A model generated the notes under the pieces. It did not search any database. It worked only from the letters and a program-made list of their open reading frames with translations, and had not been told where the DNA came from. A DNA stretch of 64,000 nt from Paramarasmius palmivorus. Taxonomy: Eukaryota; Basidiomycota; Agaricomycetes; Agaricales; Marasmiaceae. A program made the translations under genes and the position numbers. The stretch covers positions 682,001 through 746,000 of the forward strand of contig JAYKXP010000019.1 in assembly GCA_037176845.1 (NCBI GenBank), read 5' to 3'. Below, piece after piece: positions 60,010 through 64,000 of the stretch (its first letter is position 1; every line of letters starts with the position of its first letter).

Positions 60010-61439
60010 CTAGGCACCTTCGTAGCCTGATTCCTTGGGGACAAAATGCAGATCAACATGTTTCTTGACATTCTCTCCGCGTGGAGAGTAGCTATGTCCT
60101 TTGTTGTTGTCGCATTTCTTCCACTTCCCCTTCTTTTCATCGAATTTCATGAGGCGACACGCCCACCTCTCGTCTCCACCCTTAGGTTCCTTTGGCGCTT
60201 TCTGTCCTTTCGCCTTCTGGGCAGCTTTGGCTTCTTTGCGTGCCTGCTGTCCCCTGTAATCATGGACCTTGGCGAGGTGCTCGTAAATCCCATTCAGAGA
60301 CGTGAGGGGTGCTCGGCACATGTTCTCCAGACGACCGTCGTTCGACCATGTGCAAAAAGTACTGGTAATACCGGCTGTAACCTGTTGGGGTCTAGACATA
60401 GTTGTTAACAAGTAGCAGATACTGACCAGAATTACAGCACTCACGGTGCAGGTATGTCAGCTAACACCGCTCGCGGCAGTTCTACGCTAAACACGATTTC
60501 TTTGTAGGGTGCACTTGGTACGGGCTCTGAATCCTTCTCAGCAGCCGCCTCCGGGGTTCCTACACCCTCAGAAATCAAAGCCGTGTTTGCCTGTGCGTTT
60601 GCGTTCGAGGAATGATCCTCGTAATATCCTCCTTCCTTGAGCTCGTAGGAATTACTGGAGTCGGGAAGAGGAAATGTGTCGAATGGTAACTCGTTTGTTT
60701 CCGTGGAGGTCTGACTGAATGTCTGGTCTCCTAAGTAGTGCTGTTCATCGACAGCCTGCGCTACGATGGGAAGTTGCTCGGATTCTTCAAGGTATGTCGG
60801 GTCCATGTTTGCTGGCATCGCCACTTGAGGATCTGAGAGCTGATGAGCTCGTATGCTATCACATCATTCGGTAGATAGATCTCGCACCTTTAAACTCCCC
60901 AAATAGGTCTTGTAGATAGTAGTTTTCCCCATCCAAATCATATGAAATGTTGTAGGAATCCAATGAGTTTCGAGACGAGTGACCAGGAGTAGTAGTGTCA
61001 AGAAGATTGCATTTGGCGTGGAAGGGCTCGCCGTTGGTCTGGCTCATAAACCTTGCAACGGCGGTCTGATCTCGATCTTCGAGATGTGCACGCTTTGAAA
61101 CGCTAATTACTTCATCTAGGGTTCTGTTAATGCCGCTATGAATAGTCAAAGATAGAAAAAAACGCACCGCTCGCATCAAGGTCGTCGGCCTTTCTTTTTC
61201 CTTTTCCCCTCTGCATCACCTCTTCGTCACTCACGCTAGCTGGCTGAGAGAAAAGAAAATCATTTGCTTGCGTAGAGCTAGGAGATTTAGCGGATGAGTG
61301 TACGCGCTCAATATACATGGGGGAAGCAGCGACTCACTTATTCAGATATTTTCGGGTGCTGAACAAATTTGATCAGCTTCCAGACGTTTTCCGATGGAAA
61401 GCAAAAGACTACACACCTCTCGTCAGATAGGTAGGCCAT
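60010..61439 (-). CDS. Zinc-finger protein F of the cluster, paralogue of the 54367 gene
   Basis: Six exons in phase (61439-61417, 61358-61338, 61277-61168, 61115-60888, 60832-60445, 60361-60010) give 373 residues. Exon 1 has the same 23-base length as in the 54367 gene, and exon 3 ends in the matching RGKGKRKADDLD element (~43-54). Exon 4 opens with DEVISVSKRAHLEDR. An extra intron splits the part that is one exon in the paralogue. Two C-terminal fingers follow: FCTWSNDGRLENMCRA...IYEHLAKVH (~258-286) and WACRLMKFDEKKGKWKKCDN...VKKHVDLH. They are separated by a Lys/Ala-rich linker (~288-315). Several acceptors were chosen by frame and by the paralogue. Confidence 0.8.
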
Positions 61440-61565
61440 CTTATATCGAAGATGCAACGATAATCTTTGAATGTAGGTGTTGGTTGGGAGTAGGGGACTT
61501 GGTTGGACTCATCGAGAGTTGCCTGCGAATGACATGCCGGCTCGGCGATCACGAGCGTCAACCAA

Positions 61566-61589
61566 TCCTTTGTCGATTCAGCCAAGAAC
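61566..61589 (-). promoter_or_regulatory. Conserved upstream element, copy 3 of 3
   Basis: TCCTTTGTCGATTCAGCCAA followed by GAAC on the plus strand, 127 bases before the start at 61439. It differs from the 42421 copy at one position in the 20-base core. Confidence 0.6.
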
Positions 61590-63700
61590 TTTCCTTATGC
61601 GGTTATAGCTCCGAGTCCGTCTCCATTGTCGAACCAATCTGTTCGAATTCCAGCAAGAATTTTTGCATGAGCTCTTGCTTCTCTACCCGTGCCGCTAGCA
61701 AGTATATAGCTAAATAAAAGTTCGGGCGCCATGGGCACTTAAAGATGTCGTTAGTTGCTCTCTTCCTTTACGATTTTTGACTTCTTACCGGATTTCCAGC
61801 CAAACATAGGTTGGATAGAGTGGCCGCCATATTTATGAGTCCAAAATGCTCATCCGTGTGCAATGCGTTTATGACTCGTAATCCTCTTGATGTATACAGC
61901 AGCCTGAGGGACCCATCTTCCGGCGCAATGCAGGCTTCGGAATACCCTCACATCGGTGACACCCCGTGGCATTGATAATGAAGGTTCCAAGAACATTTTA
62001 CCTGCGATGTGGAAGCCTCTTCCATCAAGCAATGTCTCTCAATGCCGTAAGAGAATATCCATGAACGTTCGATATCTGTGACCCGCATTAGGATTCAATC
62101 TCGAGCGTCAAGCTTATTACTAGTAGGATCTCACGAGCTATTGATTGGTGAAGTATCCCAACTCTACGCTGCTGTTCGTTCTTTGAGAAACAGAGTGCGG
62201 ATAAATACTTTCCCGGGCCTTGAAGATACGTAATCACGTTGTGCGGTAACCTGGTGTATAAACCTTGGTAGCTGGCTCTCAAAGGCGAGTGCACTACTCA
62301 TCCTTTACACGATATCACAGACTAGTCTCAACCTTGCAGGCCAAAACGAAGGGGGAGCTTAATTATCGCTGTTATAAGGTACTGTCACAGAATTAGGACT
62401 TACTATTCCAACAACATCACTTCTTCCAGTTTACGGGCCAACCTTGAACACAACTCCGTTGAGTATAGAGTGCCGCGGCGGTTCCATCGCATCAGGTGAA
62501 AATCCTCGGTGGTTTCTAGCACAATAAATCCATCTTGCGAGCGCAAATGTGGCGCTCCAGCCTATCCTTCTGAGCTTCACAGAGCCTAAGAAACTTTCAG
62601 AGCGGGGTGTCATGGCGTCGACAGGTCGAGATCTGCCTGAACATTGGCGGGGCTTTATACACGTACCACAAAGGCCACGATTCCAGGCAACCATATCCCG
62701 CAAATGTCTTGATGTTTGTGCAGAGTATCCTATGTAGAAAGCCGTATCAGCGACGTATTTGATTGAATGCCTGATTTTGGAGCGAGACCGGGCCTCAAAT
62801 ATCCTGTTTCTGATTCTGATCATCCAAACCGTCTTCTATCGCAGGCCACGATTCTAAGAGTACTGAAGCTTTTAATCTGCGAAGTGGAGGCAACGGCTGT
62901 TCCATCGATAACGATAAGAGAAAAGGGAAAAGAGATAGATACATAGATCATGATGCATCATGATGATGGCCCGCAGTTAATCAACATCGTTACCGGACGG
63001 TTATGCGGAGAATCTATACGGTGACTACTATACCAGGCACTAGGGAACTATACTATCATTCTGCTATATCATAGATCTATGTAGTTGAGGCCTGAGGTGT
63101 GAGAGACAGTTTTGCTTGAACGCAAAGTTCGGACTAGGAGATGTAGTTCAAACAATCATGCAATCTTGATTTTCCGAGCAAAAACTAACTGCGGGGTCGA
63201 ACCGAGCACAAGGATTCATCAATTGTCAAGAACGATGCCGCTCAGGGAATCGGGCTGAATGGCCTTGCGGTTTGTCGGGTGAGAAAGCCTGAGGATCGCG
63301 CTTCCTTTAGTACCCGGCCAGCACTCGACGCATATATATACTCAAAGTGTGTCCTGGTCCCGGGATAGGATCTTAAAAAATTCCAGGATGTATCCGAGAT
63401 ATCTCTCGAGGTGTTATCTGTTATCTAAGATGAATGGATGAGGTCTAACACATAAGAAAATTTGTTACGCCTAGAGTTTTTCCTAACCGTCTTCCAAAAA
63501 TGTGTAGGCCCCCGTCTTCGGAGCAAAGACGTTGGCTGTTCTCGTGATGTCAAAGTATGAGAGACAGTTCTTCTGTTTTCTGCGGTAGCTAGGTGTCGCA
63601 TCCACGTAAGGTTACTCTGAGTAACACTCTGACTCGTGGGGACAATGAGTCTAACGAAAGCATATTCCTTTCCTCATCAACGTTCAACTAGGTTCCGGTA
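61590..63700. other. Gene-poor stretch of about 2.1 kb
   Basis: No supported gene; the 62431-62823 minus frame has no features. The segment at 62904-62952 is the second copy of the flank repeat described at 57131. Confidence 0.4.
62904..62952. repeat. Duplicated flank upstream of the BTB gene, copy 2
   Basis: Matches 57131-57180 (ATCGATAACGAT ... AGAGATAGATACATAGAT). It supports a segmental duplication that carried the BTB gene. Confidence 0.55.
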
Positions 63701-64000
63701 ATGAGCGAATTAGCTACCGGCGCTGAAACGCCCTCGGTCATCACTATATGCAAAGGTAAATCCTAACCTTATTACACAAACGCTCAGCTTATCCCTCTGT
63801 GCTCATTCGCAGTGACGCAGGAACCCTGTACTCTCAGCGTCGATATCGTCCTGGAATCTTCGTCTTTGGAACCCATATGAAGGACCTTGAGGCCTTCAAC
63901 AGAGCCTTTCTGAGCGCCGGATCAGTAAATCATCAGCTTTCCGATACGGTAAAACTCTCAGAGAACGGCGAAACCATACGACTTCTTTTGATGTGTTCTC
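63701..64000 (+). pseudogene. Damaged copy of the BTB gene at 58272 (runs off the window)
   Basis: Exon 1 (63701-63755) and the start of exon 2 (from 63813) follow the same layout as the 58272 gene, with a similar phase-1 intron. The reading goes VTQEPCTLSVDIVLESS and then loses 10 bases relative to the other copy, at the position of the SDGKL codons. This shifts the frame to an early TGA (63878-63880). Past that point the old frame again matches well (AFLSAGS, then LSDTVKLSENGE and LLLM), so the damage is recent. The rest of the gene lies beyond the window. Confidence 0.75.

Noticed and set aside
1..64000. CRISPR array, rRNA gene or bacterial operon
   Set aside because: No regularly spaced repeats, rRNA-like sequence or Shine-Dalgarno-spaced gene strings; the gene structure is eukaryotic throughout.

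Overview
The window looks like nuclear DNA of a mushroom-forming basidiomycete (Agaricomycetes). The evidence is the many 45-70 base introns with GT/AG (sometimes GC/AG) borders, two intron-bearing nuclear tRNA genes, and several typical agaricomycete families: a seven-span membrane protein with a WRxWVL motif, BTB proteins, a DUF262 protein and a CON-6 protein. I could not assign genus or species. Gene models were built by hand by joining exons in matching phase, so coordinates are predictions without RNA support.

Layout. 0-7 kb: a tandem array of seven-span membrane protein genes (tail of one copy, then two complete 8-exon copies) whose intergenic block is also duplicated. The array is interrupted by a ~1.3 kb element with terminal inverted repeats and by a tRNA-Arg gene. 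8-14 kb: three small genes of unknown function on the minus strand and a short poly(A)-tailed retroinsertion flanked by target-site repeats. 15-19 kb: a BTB gene with a probable frameshift, an FCP1/NIF-type HAD-fold gene and a tRNA-Ser gene, then degenerate tandem repeats. 20-30 kb: sparse, with a small 3-exon gene, a short uncertain gene, a small kinase-like gene, a 534-residue low-complexity protein and a small secreted protein. 31-34 kb: a 9-exon DUF262 (GmrSD-type) gene with a long Gln/Pro/Ser-rich tail. 36-62 kb: a cluster of fast-evolving zinc-binding proteins, mixed with a CON-6 gene and BTB genes.

The most notable part is the 36-64 kb cluster. Six multi-exon genes end in paired, irregularly spaced C2H2-like fingers (36.1, 40.3, 44.8, 47.8, 54.4 and 60.0 kb). 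Two others pair CxxC zinc-ribbon modules with a shared C-terminal domain that I do not recognise (37.9 and 52.7 kb). The 54.4 and 60.0 kb genes are clear paralogues with the same early exon layout. Each is followed by a divergent BTB gene, so a zinc-finger/BTB module appears to have been duplicated; the second BTB copy carries a 10-base deletion. A ~23-base element upstream of three of the zinc-finger genes (40.3, 54.4 and 60.0 kb) is nearly identical, which suggests common regulation. No partner, target or function can be read from the sequence.
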